64,000 bases of DNA from Pseudoxanthomonas wuyuanensis. GTDB lineage: Bacteria; Pseudomonadota; Gammaproteobacteria; Xanthomonadales; Xanthomonadaceae. The notes under the pieces are model-generated. The model was not told where the DNA came from, ran no database searches, and saw only the letters and a program-made list of their open reading frames with translations. Positions 49,570-60,557 of the stretch are shown here, piece after piece (the stretch's first letter is position 1; each line of letters begins with the position of its first letter). Location: assembly GCF_900215535.1 (NCBI RefSeq), contig NZ_OCND01000002.1:434001-498000 (forward strand). Direction: 5' to 3'. A program made the position numbers and the translations under genes.

Positions 49570-50451
49570 TCAGAGGTCCTGCTCGTACCGAACGTAAGGC
49601 ACGGTGCCTTCGTCGACATTCTCATTATTCAGTGAGAATGGATTCTTGCCGCGGGTGACGACGTTTTCGGCGCCCACGGTGAGTTGGCCGCTCCAGGGGG
49701 TGCGCCAGGTGACGCCCAGGCCCAGGCCTTCCCATTTGCCGGGTTGGCCGGGGACATCGACGACACGGCCGATGATGTTGGCGCTGAATGGGCCGTAGCC
49801 GCCGCCGATGCTCAGACTCTTGCTGTTCCAGTTGTCGGCCAGGGCGGGGACATCGGCGGGCGAAACCAACCGGGCACGGGCGACGGTGCCGCCGATGGAA
49901 ACGAAGCCTTCGGTGCCGATGTCCTTCTGGCCGAACACGGCCAGATCGCTCTGTTCGATGCGGTTGCCGGCATTGCGGCCCGACGACAACCAGGCGGGCA
50001 GCGTGTCGCGGCCGGTGCCGACCGACAGCCCCAGCCGGCCGCCAGGGCGCGCCAGCGCCGCGCCAGCGCTGGCGCGCTGGCTGAGCGGGTTGTTGTCGTC
50101 GCCGTCGCCCAGGGTGGCCAGCATGCAATGGCTGGCGAGATTGCCGATGCTGCCCACAATGCCGCTCTGGCGATTGCAGACCAGGCCCAGTTCGTCGCCA
50201 GCACTAAGGCCAAAGGCGGTGGTCAGCGTGTTGCTGCCGAAGCGCCAGCGGGCGCCTGCGGTGGATTCGCCGGTGGGTTCCAGCAGCAGCACCGCTTCGA
50301 CTTCGCCGCTGGTGTTGTTCCAGACAGGCAGTGCGGTGGCGTTGCGGGCGGAAGCAGGCTTGGCCTGGGTCCTGGATTGCGCATGCGCGCCCGCCGCCAC
50401 GCCCAAGGCGAGCAACACAGCGAATGGCAATCGGAGGCAACGCAGGTTCAT
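49570..50451 (-). CDS. Small outer-membrane beta-barrel-like protein, unknown
   Basis: A 293-residue protein with a signal peptide (LPFAVLLALGVAAGAHAQ). The mature part is rich in glycine and alternating hydrophobic strands (ARWRFGSNTLTTAFGLSAGD; GRLGLSVGTGRDTLPAWLSS; SLSIGGGYGPFSANIIGRVV; WEGLGLGVTWRTPWSGQLTV). The end GAENVVTRGKNPFSL...PYVRYEQDL looks like the last strands of a TonB-dependent receptor (compare GANNVFGKDPP...LYARYQQKF of receptor B), but no plug is present. Two cysteines (CNRQSGIVGSIGNLASHC) could pair. It is probably a porin-like or accessory outer-membrane protein. It lies upstream of receptor B, divergent from nothing, and downstream of hslO. Confidence 0.7.
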   Translation of the reverse strand: MNLRCLRLPFAVLLALGVAAGAHAQSRTQAKPASARNATALPVWNNTSGEVEAVLLLEPTGESTAGARWRFGSNTLTTAFGLSAGDELGLVCNRQSGIVGSIGNLASHCMLATLGDGDDNNPLSQRASAGAALARPGGRLGLSVGTGRDTLPAWLSSGRNAGNRIEQSDLAVFGQKDIGTEGFVSIGGTVARARLVSPADVPALADNWNSKSLSIGGGYGPFSANIIGRVVDVPGQPGKWEGLGLGVTWRTPWSGQLTVGAENVVTRGKNPFSLNNENVDEGTVPYVRYEQDL

Positions 50452-50567
50452 GGCTGGCTTCAGACTCCGTTTGACGGGCGGAGTTCCCCTGCTGAAGGGG
50501 AACCGATGCTATGCGATTTATGTTTCCTTAACAAGTCCCCGGGGTGTCGCAATCCCCTGTGCGACGG

Positions 50568-51461
50568 CTACTGAAGCCGGTCAGGAGCAGAAATTCCGAC
50601 CGGCGGTAGGGCAAAGAGTTCCCCGATGTCTTCAGCGGAGAACAGGTAGCGCTGTCCACAGAATTCACAACGCACCTCGGCCATGCCATCGGACAGGGCT
50701 GCTGTGGCTTCCTCTTGCCCCAGCGATTGCAGCATGCCGGCTACCCGTTCGCGTGAGCAAGAGCAGGCAAAGCGAACTGGGCGCTCGGTCAGGATTTGCG
50801 GCAATTCTTCGTGGAACAGCCGGTGCAGCAGCAGAGCCGGGGGGGTGTCCAGCAACTCCACTTCGCCGAGCGTGTCGAACAGCGCCCCGGTACGGATCCA
50901 GCCGTCGGCGTCGCCTTCGTCGCCGGGCAGCTTCTGCAGCATCAGGCCGGCTGCGCGCTGGCCGTTGGCGGCCAGCAGCAGGCGAGTGGGCAACTGTTCG
51001 GACTGGCGGAAGTAGTCTTCGAACGCTTCCGCCAGCCTGCCCGCCTGCAGCGCCACCAGGCTCTGGTAGCGCTGCGGCTCGCGCGGGTCCAGTCCCGGGT
51101 TTTCGATGGTGATGGCCAGCAGCGCGTCCTGACCGAGACGGCGCAGGTCGCGCGGCGCATCCTGGCCTTGCGTCAGCTGGACGATGCCACGGATGGTCCC
51201 GGCGGCGGTGCATTCGGCAAACAGCGTGCGCAACGCGCCGTGGCTGCGCAGTTGCACCGACAGCCGGCCGTCCACCTTGGTATGCCCGGTGAACAACGCG
51301 GCCGCTGCACAGGCCTCGCCCAGCAGTTCAGTGGCGGCGGCCGGGTAGTCGGCGCGGGCAAGAATGGTCTGCCAGGTGTCGTGCAGATGCACGCTGACGC
51401 CGCGGACGCCTGCCTGGGGCAGCAGGAATCGGGTCAGACGATCGGTCGGGGGCGCGGTCAC
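50568..51461 (-). CDS. hslO: Redox-regulated chaperone Hsp33
   Basis: A 297-residue cytosolic holdase activated by oxidation. The C-terminal zinc site is C-x-C (FACSCSRERV) and, about 30 residues on, C-x-x-C (VRCEFCGQRYLF). The N-terminal domain has LGEACAAAALFTGHTKVDGR and the ENPGLDPREPQRYQSLVAL region. Length is usual (about 290). It stands alone, divergent from mtgA. Confidence 0.95.
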   Translation of the reverse strand: MTAPPTDRLTRFLLPQAGVRGVSVHLHDTWQTILARADYPAAATELLGEACAAAALFTGHTKVDGRLSVQLRSHGALRTLFAECTAAGTIRGIVQLTQGQDAPRDLRRLGQDALLAITIENPGLDPREPQRYQSLVALQAGRLAEAFEDYFRQSEQLPTRLLLAANGQRAAGLMLQKLPGDEGDADGWIRTGALFDTLGEVELLDTPPALLLHRLFHEELPQILTERPVRFACSCSRERVAGMLQSLGQEEATAALSDGMAEVRCEFCGQRYLFSAEDIGELFALPPVGISAPDRLQ

Positions 51462-51580
51462 GGGAAATCCGGGGTTGGGTATGCGGGATAAGCGATGGCA
51501 TCGGCATAATGACGCCGATGCGCAACGACGAAGGCCAATAGCATGGGGACGAACGATGCCCGCCTCAAGCCGGGGAAGGC

Positions 51581-52312
51581 ATGAACGCGCGGAGAAACGC
51601 GGGAGGTTCCGGGCGCCTTCGCCGCTGGCTGCGCTGGCTGCTGGCGTTGCCCTTCCTTTTCGCCGCCGCCAGCGCGCTGCAGGTTGCGGTGCTGCGGTTC
51701 GTCGATCCGCCGTTCACGGCGTTCATGCTGGCCCGTCAGGCCGAGGCCTGGGGGCAGGGGCAGCGGTCGTTCCGGGTAGCCTACCAATGGCGGGATCTGG
51801 AGCGAATCTCGCCCCACCTGCCGCTGTCGATGGTGGCGGCCGAGGACCAGAATTTCGCCCACCACCATGGTTTCGACCTTCAGGCCATCGAGAAGGCCCG
51901 CATCAACAACGCCAAAGGGCGCAAAGTCCGCGGCGCCAGCACCATCACCCAGCAGGTGGCCAAGAACCTGTTCCTGTGGCAGGGCCGCAGTTGGGTGCGC
52001 AAGGGACTGGAAGCCTGGTATGCGCTGCTGATCGAACTGCTGTGGCCGAAGACCAGGATTCTGGAGGTCTATGCCAATGTCGCCGAGTTCGGCGATGGCG
52101 TTTACGGTGCGCAGGCGGCCGCCCGGCACTTCTGGGGCAAGGACGCCGCCGCCCTGTCCGCCGCCGAAAGCGCGCGGCTGGCGGCGGTGCTGCCGTCTCC
52201 GCGCCGGTACGATGCCCGGAACCCCGGTCCCTACGTGCAACGGCGCAGCCAGTGGATACAGCGGCAGGCCCGGCAGATCGGCGGCACCGGCTATCTCGAA
52301 ACCCTGGAATGA
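51581..52312 (+). CDS. mtgA: Monofunctional peptidoglycan glycosyltransferase
   Basis: A 243-residue GT51 enzyme anchored by one N-terminal helix (about 16-38, [20 protein letters not shown]). The catalytic motif is [16 protein letters not shown] (first catalytic Glu); [40 protein letters not shown] and [20 protein letters not shown] are the other family motifs. It polymerises lipid II into glycan strands in the periplasm. It lies 7 bp before the glycosyltransferase gene, so they share an operon. Confidence 0.96.
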   Translation: MNARRNAGGSGRLRRWLRWLLALPFLFAAASALQVAVLRFVDPPFTAFMLARQAEAWGQGQRSFRVAYQWRDLERISPHLPLSMVAAEDQNFAHHHGFDLQAIEKARINNAKGRKVRGASTITQQVAKNLFLWQGRSWVRKGLEAWYALLIELLWPKTRILEVYANVAEFGDGVYGAQAAARHFWGKDAAALSAAESARLAAVLPSPRRYDARNPGPYVQRRSQWIQRQARQIGGTGYLETLE

Positions 52313-52319
52313 CCGAGCC

Positions 52320-53342
52320 ATGACGAATCAACGCCTGACCGTGGTCATTGCCGCGCACAACGAGGCCCAGGCACTGCCGGTACTGCATCCGCGGATCGCC
52401 GCGGCGCTGGAACAACTGGACGGCATCGAAGGCCGCGTCCTGTATGTGGACGATGGCAGCACCGACGCAAGTTGGGCCGTGCTGCAGCGGATCGCCCAGG
52501 CCGATAGCCGGGTGGCATTGCTGAGGCTGTCGCGCAACTTCGGCAAGGAGGCGGCGCTGACCGCCGGTCTGGACCAGGTGGAAGCGGGGGCGGCGATGAT
52601 TCTGGACGCCGACGGACAGGACCCGCCGGAGCTGATTCCGCAGTTCGTCGCACGCTGGCGCGAAGGCTACGACGATGTGCACGGCACACGCATCCAGCGC
52701 GAAGGCGAGGGCTGGCTGAAACGGGCGACCGCGCATGGGTTCTACCGCTTCATCGGTCGGCTGTCGAAAACGCCGATACCGGCCGACACCGGCGATTTCC
52801 GCCTGCTGTCGCCGCGTTCGCTGAGCGCATTGAAACAACTGCGGGAACGCCACCGTTTCATGAAGGGGTTGTTCGGCTGGGTCGGTTTCAATCAGATCGC
52901 CATTCCGTACCGGCGCCAGGCGCGGCTGGCCGGCCGCAGCAACTTCGGCTTTTGGCGGCTGTGGAACTTCGCCCTGGAAGGCATCACCAGCTTTTCCACC
53001 GCGCCGCTGCGCGCGGCCACCTATCTTGGGGTGTTGACGGCACTGGTCGCCTTCGCGTTTGCGCTGTGGATCGTGATCAAGGCGATGCTGTGGGGCGATG
53101 CGGTGGCCGGCTGGCCGACCATGATGAGCGTGATCCTGTTCCTGGGCGGCGTGCAGCTGGTTGCGCTGGGTCTGATCGGCGAATACCTGGGCCGGTTGTA
53201 CGAGGAATCCAAGCAGCGCCCGCTGTACCTGGTCGACGTATGGCAACCGGCTGCCGGAGGAGTATCCTCTGGGCAACAGCCCAGTTCGGACGGAGGCTCC
53301 CATGCGCACGGTAAGTCAGCTGTTGGAAGGCAAACCCCCTGA
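52320..53342 (+). CDS. Family 2 glycosyltransferase (polyprenyl-phosphate sugar synthase type)
   Basis: A 340-residue GT2 enzyme. The catalytic domain has TVVIAAHNEAQALPVLHPRI, LYVDDGSTDASW, ILDADGQDPPELIPQFVARW and DTGDFRLLSPRSLSAL; two C-terminal membrane helices follow (about 236-258 and 270-292) with GLIGEYLGRLYEESKQRPLY. This layout is that of GtrB/ArnC/DPM1-like proteins that load a sugar onto a polyprenyl phosphate. The last 14 codons overlap the next gene, and the tail (SSGQQPSSDGGSHAHG) is low-complexity, so it probably arose by read-through into the following start region. The acceptor pathway (LPS, teichoic-like, or protein) is not shown. Confidence 0.92.
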   Translation: MTNQRLTVVIAAHNEAQALPVLHPRIAAALEQLDGIEGRVLYVDDGSTDASWAVLQRIAQADSRVALLRLSRNFGKEAALTAGLDQVEAGAAMILDADGQDPPELIPQFVARWREGYDDVHGTRIQREGEGWLKRATAHGFYRFIGRLSKTPIPADTGDFRLLSPRSLSALKQLRERHRFMKGLFGWVGFNQIAIPYRRQARLAGRSNFGFWRLWNFALEGITSFSTAPLRAATYLGVLTALVAFAFALWIVIKAMLWGDAVAGWPTMMSVILFLGGVQLVALGLIGEYLGRLYEESKQRPLYLVDVWQPAAGGVSSGQQPSSDGGSHAHGKSAVGRQTP

Positions 53343-53730
53343 GGTCTTCGCGGTCAGCCCGGATGATTCGGTGTTGACGGCGATCAAGCTGATGGCGGAG
53401 AAAGGGATTGGCGCAGTGCTGGCGATGCAGGGCGCGCAGCTGGCCGGCATCGTTTCCGAACGCGACTACGCCCGCAAGATCGTCCTGCATGGCCGCTCGT
53501 CGGCAGACACGGCGGTGCGCGACATCATGACCGCGCGGGTGGTGACGGTGGGTCTCAACGATACTGTCGACCGTTGCATGCAAATCGTCACCGAAAACCG
53601 GATCCGTCATCTGCCGGTGATCGAATCCGGAAAGGTGGTTGGCGTGGTTTCGATCGGCGACCTGGTCAAGGCGGTGATCGAGGATCAGCAGGTCGAACTG
53701 GAACAGCTGCAGCGCTATATCGCCAGCTGA
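53302..53730 (+). CDS. Twin CBS-domain protein
   Basis: A 142-residue protein made of two CBS domains (about 8-60: VFAVSPDDSVLTAIKLMAEK with GIVSERDYARKI; and 72-128: TARVVTVGLNDTVDRCMQIV with VVGVVSIGDLVKAVIEDQQ), which pair to bind an adenine nucleotide. Such stand-alone proteins are regulatory or sense energy state. A good ribosome-binding site, CGGAGG (53290-53295), lies inside the glycosyltransferase gene, confirming the overlapping start. Confidence 0.93.
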   Translation: MRTVSQLLEGKPPEVFAVSPDDSVLTAIKLMAEKGIGAVLAMQGAQLAGIVSERDYARKIVLHGRSSADTAVRDIMTARVVTVGLNDTVDRCMQIVTENRIRHLPVIESGKVVGVVSIGDLVKAVIEDQQVELEQLQRYIAS

Positions 53731-53757
53731 CCGGCCTTGCCCAAGGCGCCGGCCGGA

Positions 53758-55710
53758 CTATTTCGCGTAGCTGCCGCCGCAACCGCTGTCTTCGCCGGGC
53801 CCGGTTTCGATGGTCGCCAGCAGCGCCGCCGGCGGTGCGATAGTGGTCAGCGCCAGCGCCGCCGCGCCGCGCAGGCCCAGGCGCTTGAAGTCCGGACGGA
53901 ACGACGGATTCTTGAACGTGCCGCTGACCACCAGCGGCGAGCGCAGCGACAGGATGCTGCGGTCCTTCGGGCGCGGGCGCAGCAACAGGTCCAGCGATTC
54001 GTCCTTCAGATTGATGCTGCCCTCGCCGACGATGATGGTGTCGGTCGAATCGAACGCCAGCGCACGGGCCCGCATCAGACCGTCGTCGACCGCGAAATCG
54101 CCGAAGGCGCAGCGGACGGGGATGACGCGGTCCTTGGTAAGCAGGAACTTCAGCGCTTCGGCGATATCCAGCCCGGCCAGTTCCATCAGCAGGTTGCTGA
54201 TCTGCCCGCGGCCCATGCCTAGAGCGATATCGCCGTCGGCGCTGCCGAGGATGGCAGCGACCGAATTGCCCGTGCCGCGGATGGCGATATCGCCGCCGAT
54301 GCGGCCCACCGCGTCGCGGGTGAGCTCGGCGTCGGGAAACAGCTTGCCCAGATCCAGCCCGCGCAATGCCACTTGCGCGTGCGTCTGGATGGTCTGCTTG
54401 CGTGCGTCCATGCGGATGTTGGAGCGGATATCGCCGCCGGCGACGCCGAAATTCAGCGGCTCCAACCGCAGCAGACCCGCTTCGAGCCGCAGATGGGCGT
54501 CCATGTCGTCCAGCGGCAGCGATGGCGCCAGGATGCGCTGCGCACGCAGGCGGACATCGGCGTCCATCGAACGCAGCTTGGTCAGATCGTATGGCGTATC
54601 CGGCAGCACGCGGGTGTCCGCGGCCGCGCGTGCTGCCTGCGCGCGGAGTTCGTCATTGCTGGTTTCGCCGCCGCCGCTCTGCGGCGGCGCGCCGACGAAA
54701 CCGGCCAGGTCGTCGAAATCCAGGCGTTTGGATGCCAGATCGGCCTTCAGCAGCAGGCGGTCGCCACTGGTATCGATGATGGCGGTTCCTCCCAGGTCGC
54801 TGTCGCCGACAACGCCATTGAAGCGGTCATAGCGCCAGATCTGGCCATCGCGGCGGAAGCGCCCATCGAAGCGGTACGGCGGGGTTGCGGGAATGGCCAG
54901 CCCGAACAGCGGGTACAGATCTTCCATGTTCTGCCCGGACAGCGCCATGCGCAGATCGAAGTCGCGCAAGCGGAACGGATCGACCAGCTCGCCACGCGCG
55001 TGGGCGTGGGTGGCGCCGGCGCTGGCGCGCAGATCGATGCGGTAGGGCTTGTCGCTGTTGCGCAGTTCCAGCGGCGATTCGGCGCGACCGGATACGGTGA
55101 AACGATTGTTGGCCCACCGGCCGCCGCCTTTCAGCGTGACGGCCGGTGCGCTGTCGTTGCTGCGCGGAGGCAGGCTGTTGACGTCGATGCGGATGTCGGT
55201 GTTCCGCCTGTCATCGACAAAGCGCAGCGCTCCCTGTTCGATCCATATTTTGCGAAAAGTCGGCGGCGTGCCGCTGCCATCATCGTCGCCGAAGATCCAG
55301 TTGCCCTTGCCTTCGGGTCCGGTTTCCAGCCGCAGCAAGGGTTTGACCAGGCGGATTTCCGGAATGCGCACGGAGCGGCGAAAGATCAGCGGCCAGATTT
55401 CGATGTCCAGCTCGGCATGTTCGGCGGCCGCCATCACCGGCTCCTTGGACCAGGCCGCATTGCCGAAACGCAGTTGCCCGGCCCGAACCGTGGTCACGCG
55501 GCCCAGATCCACGTCCAGATTGCCCGCTATACGGAACTCGCGCTGCGTCTGCGCGCTGACCCGGCTTTCCAGCGGGCCCTTGAACCAGTTCCAGTCGAAC
55601 AGGACCCACAACGCAATCAGCGCCGCGGCGCCCAGTGCCAGCAGCAGGAGAGCCCGCCGGGAAGGAGGTCTGCGCAGAAAACGCGTCTTGCTGGAACGCG
55701 TGCTGTCCAT
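53758..55710 (-). CDS. AsmA family protein
   Basis: A 650-residue protein with one N-terminal helix (about 20-40, ALLLLALGAAALIALWVLFD) and a long periplasmic part. The start RVSAQTQREFRIAGNLDVDL and the C-terminal AsmA-like segment DAELTRDAVGRIGGDIAIRG, LMELAGLDIAEALKFLLTKD, DGLMRARALAFDSTDTIIVG, ESLDLLLRPRPKDRSILSLR are typical. AsmA proteins are bridge-like (VPS13-related) and move phospholipids between the membranes; smaller AsmA members regulate envelope assembly. The tail has two cysteine/serine-poor residues of no note. It converges with the CBS gene. Confidence 0.92.
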   Translation of the reverse strand: MDSTRSSKTRFLRRPPSRRALLLLALGAAALIALWVLFDWNWFKGPLESRVSAQTQREFRIAGNLDVDLGRVTTVRAGQLRFGNAAWSKEPVMAAAEHAELDIEIWPLIFRRSVRIPEIRLVKPLLRLETGPEGKGNWIFGDDDGSGTPPTFRKIWIEQGALRFVDDRRNTDIRIDVNSLPPRSNDSAPAVTLKGGGRWANNRFTVSGRAESPLELRNSDKPYRIDLRASAGATHAHARGELVDPFRLRDFDLRMALSGQNMEDLYPLFGLAIPATPPYRFDGRFRRDGQIWRYDRFNGVVGDSDLGGTAIIDTSGDRLLLKADLASKRLDFDDLAGFVGAPPQSGGGETSNDELRAQAARAAADTRVLPDTPYDLTKLRSMDADVRLRAQRILAPSLPLDDMDAHLRLEAGLLRLEPLNFGVAGGDIRSNIRMDARKQTIQTHAQVALRGLDLGKLFPDAELTRDAVGRIGGDIAIRGTGNSVAAILGSADGDIALGMGRGQISNLLMELAGLDIAEALKFLLTKDRVIPVRCAFGDFAVDDGLMRARALAFDSTDTIIVGEGSINLKDESLDLLLRPRPKDRSILSLRSPLVVSGTFKNPSFRPDFKRLGLRGAAALALTTIAPPAALLATIETGPGEDSGCGGSYAK

Positions 55711-55808
55711 GCGGCCAATATAGAAGGCCGGCGTTCAGGGCCTGCGAAAGCCGCGTCAACGCATCAGGGTGAGCGGCAACGACGGTTCAGTTACGAGGCT
55801 GGTACCGT

Positions 55809-56507
55809 TCAGCCGCCCTGCAGCCGGGGCCGCAACACCTGTTCGGTGACGGCCACGTAATGGCAGACGCTGCCCGCAATGACAAACAGGTGCCAGATGG
55901 CGTGCGAGTAGCGGATCGATTCGCGATGGTAGAAGAACGTACCCAGGGTGTAGAACACGCCGCCGGCCAGCAGCCAGCCCAGCGTCCAGCCATCCAGCGA
56001 GGTCAGCAGCGGTTTGATCGCCACGATCACCAGCCAGCCCATCGCAATGTAGATGATGGTCGACAGCAGCTTGAAGCGGCCGGTATAGAACAGCTTGAAA
56101 ACCACCCCGGCCACGGCAAGCGTCCAAATCGCGGCGAACAGGCTCCAGCCCCATGGCCCGCGCAGGCCGATCAGCGTGAAAGGCGTATAGGTGCCGGCGA
56201 TCAGCAGGTAGATGGCGCAATGGTCGAACACCTTCAGCCGCGCCTTGGCGATGGGGTGCTGGATGGCGTGGTACAGCGTGGAGGCGGTGTACAGCAGCAG
56301 CAAGGTCACGCCGAATACGATGGCCGCGCCCAATTGCCAGGCATCGCCATGCAGCGCCGTCAGCGTGATCAGCACCGCGCCGCCGGCCAGCGCTGCCGCC
56401 GCGCCCAGGCCGTGGGTCAACGCGCTGGCGATTTCGTCGCGGATCTCCGCCCGGCGGACGGCATGGGGGTCGTGGGAGTTCATGGCGGGCGAGGAGTCGG
56501 GGCTCAT
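55809..56507 (-). CDS. Haemolysin III family (PAQR-like) membrane protein
   Basis: A 232-residue protein with seven predicted helices. The family motifs EIASALTHGLGAAAALAGG (near 26-44), LLLYTASTLYHAIQHPIAKA with LKVFDHCAIYLLIAGTYTPF, and HAIWHLFVIAGSVCHYVAVT contain the three conserved histidines (S-x3-H in TLYH, H-x3-H in the last helices) of the PAQR/HlyIII superfamily, a metal-binding site. The name comes from Bacillus cereus; most members are not haemolysins and may be ceramidase-like hydrolases. A repeat dyad lies 94 bp upstream. Confidence 0.9.
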   Translation of the reverse strand: MSPDSSPAMNSHDPHAVRRAEIRDEIASALTHGLGAAAALAGGAVLITLTALHGDAWQLGAAIVFGVTLLLLYTASTLYHAIQHPIAKARLKVFDHCAIYLLIAGTYTPFTLIGLRGPWGWSLFAAIWTLAVAGVVFKLFYTGRFKLLSTIIYIAMGWLVIVAIKPLLTSLDGWTLGWLLAGGVFYTLGTFFYHRESIRYSHAIWHLFVIAGSVCHYVAVTEQVLRPRLQGG

Positions 56508-56600
56508 GCGGCGACGTTACCGCATTGCATCATTTCCCGCATCCGCACCCTGGCGGGGCTTTCAGCCGGGAGTCGGCCGCAACGGGCGGGGCGATCCCAT

Positions 56601-56668
56601 TGTGGGAGCGACGTAAGCGCGATGAAGCATTATCGGTAACGCTTCATCGCGACTTACGTCGCTCCCAC
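56601..56668. repeat. REP-like palindromic dyad, copy 3
   Basis: TGTGGGAGCGACGTAAGCGC (from 56601) faces GCGACTTACGTCGCTCCCAC (to 56668), with GATGAAGC / GCTTCATC continuing the pairing inward. One T is lost in the left arm compared with the other copies. It lies just after prfC. Confidence 0.85.
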
Positions 56669-56707
56669 GGCAGACATGAGGAGAGGAAGACGAGGAGGGC
56701 GGCCAGC

Positions 56708-58342
<1,635 letters not shown>

Positions 58343-58389
58343 GGCGATGGCGCCCGCGCGGGCGCGACTGGAGAACGGGAAGCTGGCGA

Positions 58390-59352
58390 TTATAGCGCCC
58401 GCGGGGCTGCCGCCGGCGCCGGCGGCTCCTGGCTGGGGAACTTCAGCTGCCCGAGCGGGCCGAACATGCGGAACGGAATCGACTCCAGCCGCATGCCGCG
58501 GTTGACCTGGATGGCGAAATGCAGGTGCGGCGCGGTGGAAAAACCGGTGTTGCCGGACAGGCCGATGTACTGGCCCTTGCGCACATACTGGCCGACCCGC
58601 ACCTGTACCCCCTCGGGCTTGAGGTGGGCATACACCGCCATCGTGCCGTCGGCATGCAGAATGCGGATGAAGTTGGCGCGACCGCCGAATTTCTCGCGAT
58701 TCAGCCCTGCCTTGTCGAAATCCGATTCGACCTGCATCACCACGCCTTCGCGGACAGCGACTATCGAGGTCCCCTCCGGCACCGCGAAATCGATCGCATG
58801 CAGGTTCTGCGCATCGCTGTGGCTGAAGCTGCCGCCCGGGCCTTGATCGACACGCACGCGGCCGTAGTCGAACGGCAGCCGGTAGTCGTAGTCCTGGGGA
58901 TGGGCGGCCGGGTCGCCGGGCAGGGCATCCAGCAGCAATTCGAAATCGCCGCCGCGCATCGGGTCGGTCACCACGATGTCGGCCACCAGCACGCTGCTGC
59001 GCGCCGGGACCGTCGCCCGCGCCGGCAACGCCGGCCGGCCGACCACGTTGCGGTCGCGCTTGAACCGCAACTGCACCTCGACCGGGCCATGCATCAGATT
59101 GTCGGCCCAGGCCTGGTAGCGCAATCCCTTGTTCTCCAGGCGCAGGCGGACCAGCGCGCTGGGCGGATTGCGGAAGCGGATCACATCCACTCCGTCGGCG
59201 GCCAGATCGCCGGCCTCCGGCGGACGATCGCCGTACTGGGTATATCCCTGCTTGTCCTTCCAGCGGTACAGGCGGGCGGCCTCGGCCGGCGCCAGGCCCG
59301 TGCAGAGCAGGATCAGGGACAGTGCGATGGTTGCAGCGGTTCGCATCGCCAT
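58390..59352 (-). CDS. M23 (LytM) peptidase with N-terminal DUF4124 domain
   Basis: A 320-residue exported protein: signal peptide ([20 protein letters not shown]), a DUF4124 segment ([20 protein letters not shown]), a beta-rich middle part and a C-terminal LytM domain (about 180-300). The zinc ligands are in [11 protein letters not shown] (H-x3-D) and in APHLHFAIQ (H-x-H); [20 protein letters not shown] lies before them. It probably cuts peptidoglycan cross-links in the periplasm. It starts 2 bp after the lipoprotein gene, so they form an operon with it. Confidence 0.92.
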   Translation of the reverse strand: MAMRTAATIALSLILLCTGLAPAEAARLYRWKDKQGYTQYGDRPPEAGDLAADGVDVIRFRNPPSALVRLRLENKGLRYQAWADNLMHGPVEVQLRFKRDRNVVGRPALPARATVPARSSVLVADIVVTDPMRGGDFELLLDALPGDPAAHPQDYDYRLPFDYGRVRVDQGPGGSFSHSDAQNLHAIDFAVPEGTSIVAVREGVVMQVESDFDKAGLNREKFGGRANFIRILHADGTMAVYAHLKPEGVQVRVGQYVRKGQYIGLSGNTGFSTAPHLHFAIQVNRGMRLESIPFRMFGPLGQLKFPSQEPPAPAAAPRAL

Positions 59353-59354
59353 GC

Positions 59355-60446
59355 TCAGCGTCCGCAGTCGTCCCGCAGTTGCAGGGCGCGTACGATGTCG
59401 CGCAGATCGAACGCCGCCAGCGACTGATCGTTGTGCAGCGCGAACAGCGCGCCGGCCGGGAAGCGGGCGGTGGGCGAAGCATGCACCGTCTCGCCGTCGG
59501 TATTGGCGACCTGCTCGCCGGCGAAGACGCCGCGGGGCTCCAGCGTGGCGCGATCGAAAAGCCGGAACAGCGTGGGACTGACCTGATCCACGGCCACCCA
59601 ATAGCCATCCTCGAACGAGCAGGCCCACAGCGCAATGCCTTCGGCATCGGCGTCGAAAGGAGGCAGGCTGCGGCCGCGGTAGGGTCCGTTCAGCGAGTAC
59701 TCGCGCAAGGTCGAACCGACGCGGCGGTCTTCCTCGGCAATCAGCAAGCGGTCGTGCACCGGGTCGCCGGCGATCGATTCCACCATCCGCAGCGCCCCGT
59801 CCTCGCCGGTGTCGCCGAACGCGCCCAGGTAGTCGGCCTGCACGCCGGCGCCTTCCAGGGTGACCCGGAAGCGCTTGACCCGCTGGTCCAGTTCCGCCAT
59901 TGGCGGCAACAGACCGGTCTTGAAATCGGCCATGAAACTGTCGGTAACCAGCACTTCCAGCTCGCCGGGCCCGGTTTCGTGCAGCCAAAGCCCGTAGGGC
60001 ACCTGCAGCTGCTCCTCGCCGAAGCTGCCGCGCGGGATGAAATCGGGCAGTTCGAACACCTGCACGCGGCGGTTGTCGCGCTCGACCACGAACACGGCGT
60101 CGCCGAACACGGCAATGCCGTTGGGCCGCTTGAACTGGCCGGGGCCGTGTCCGGGTTCGCCGAAGGTGCGCAGGCGCTGACCGCTGTCGCCGTCGTAGAC
60201 GGCCAAGCGGTGGCTGGACTTGGCGGTGGCGATCAGCCAGACCCCGCCGTCCTCGGTGGGCCAGGCGGCAACCGAATCCAGTTCGTCCCCGGCGACGGGC
60301 GCGGAAATCCAGGCTTCCGGCAGCACCGCGTCCGCCGCGGTCACAGCGCTCGGGGCGGGCGGGCGGGAGGCATTGGGAGCAGGGGCGGTGGCGCAGGCGG
60401 ACAGCAGGGCGGCGCACAGGGCGCCGGGCAGGAATTTCCTTGTCAT
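59355..60446 (-). CDS. Beta-propeller lipoprotein (NHL/phytase-like)
   Basis: A 363-residue lipoprotein: start [19 protein letters not shown] with lipobox L-S-A-C at residue 18. The mature part has repeated beta-propeller blades: [80 protein letters not shown], then [20 protein letters not shown]. This resembles NHL-repeat and beta-propeller phytase proteins (the latter bind Ca2+ and hydrolyse phytate). Asp/Glu-rich loops ([14 protein letters not shown]) would suit Ca2+ binding, but I cannot confirm the phytase site. The Met at 60446 gives the lipobox at the right distance. Confidence 0.8.
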   Translation of the reverse strand: MTRKFLPGALCAALLSACATAPAPNASRPPAPSAVTAADAVLPEAWISAPVAGDELDSVAAWPTEDGGVWLIATAKSSHRLAVYDGDSGQRLRTFGEPGHGPGQFKRPNGIAVFGDAVFVVERDNRRVQVFELPDFIPRGSFGEEQLQVPYGLWLHETGPGELEVLVTDSFMADFKTGLLPPMAELDQRVKRFRVTLEGAGVQADYLGAFGDTGEDGALRMVESIAGDPVHDRLLIAEEDRRVGSTLREYSLNGPYRGRSLPPFDADAEGIALWACSFEDGYWVAVDQVSPTLFRLFDRATLEPRGVFAGEQVANTDGETVHASPTARFPAGALFALHNDQSLAAFDLRDIVRALQLRDDCGR

Positions 60447-60500
60447 GTGGAAATTATGCGGCATGGCCGCCGTCTCCGGGAGGGAGGCGGCCAAAACTCT

Positions 60501-60529
60501 ATCGCTTTATCCGAATAAAGCGATTGACA
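60501..60529 (+). promoter_or_regulatory. Palindromic operator and -35 box of the met operon
   Basis: ATCGCTTTAT (60501-60510) and ATAAAGCGAT (60515-60524) form a perfect 10-bp inverted repeat with a 4-bp centre. The -35 hexamer TTGACA starts within its last base (60524-60529), and the weak -10 CAAGCT (60547-60552) follows at 17 bp. A repressor or activator bound here would act on transcription in addition to the riboswitch. The protein is unknown; an ArsR-type (SahR-like) or LysR-type regulator are possibilities. Confidence 0.6.
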
Positions 60530-60557
60530 TCCCGGTTTTGCGCTGGCAAGCTGGCCT

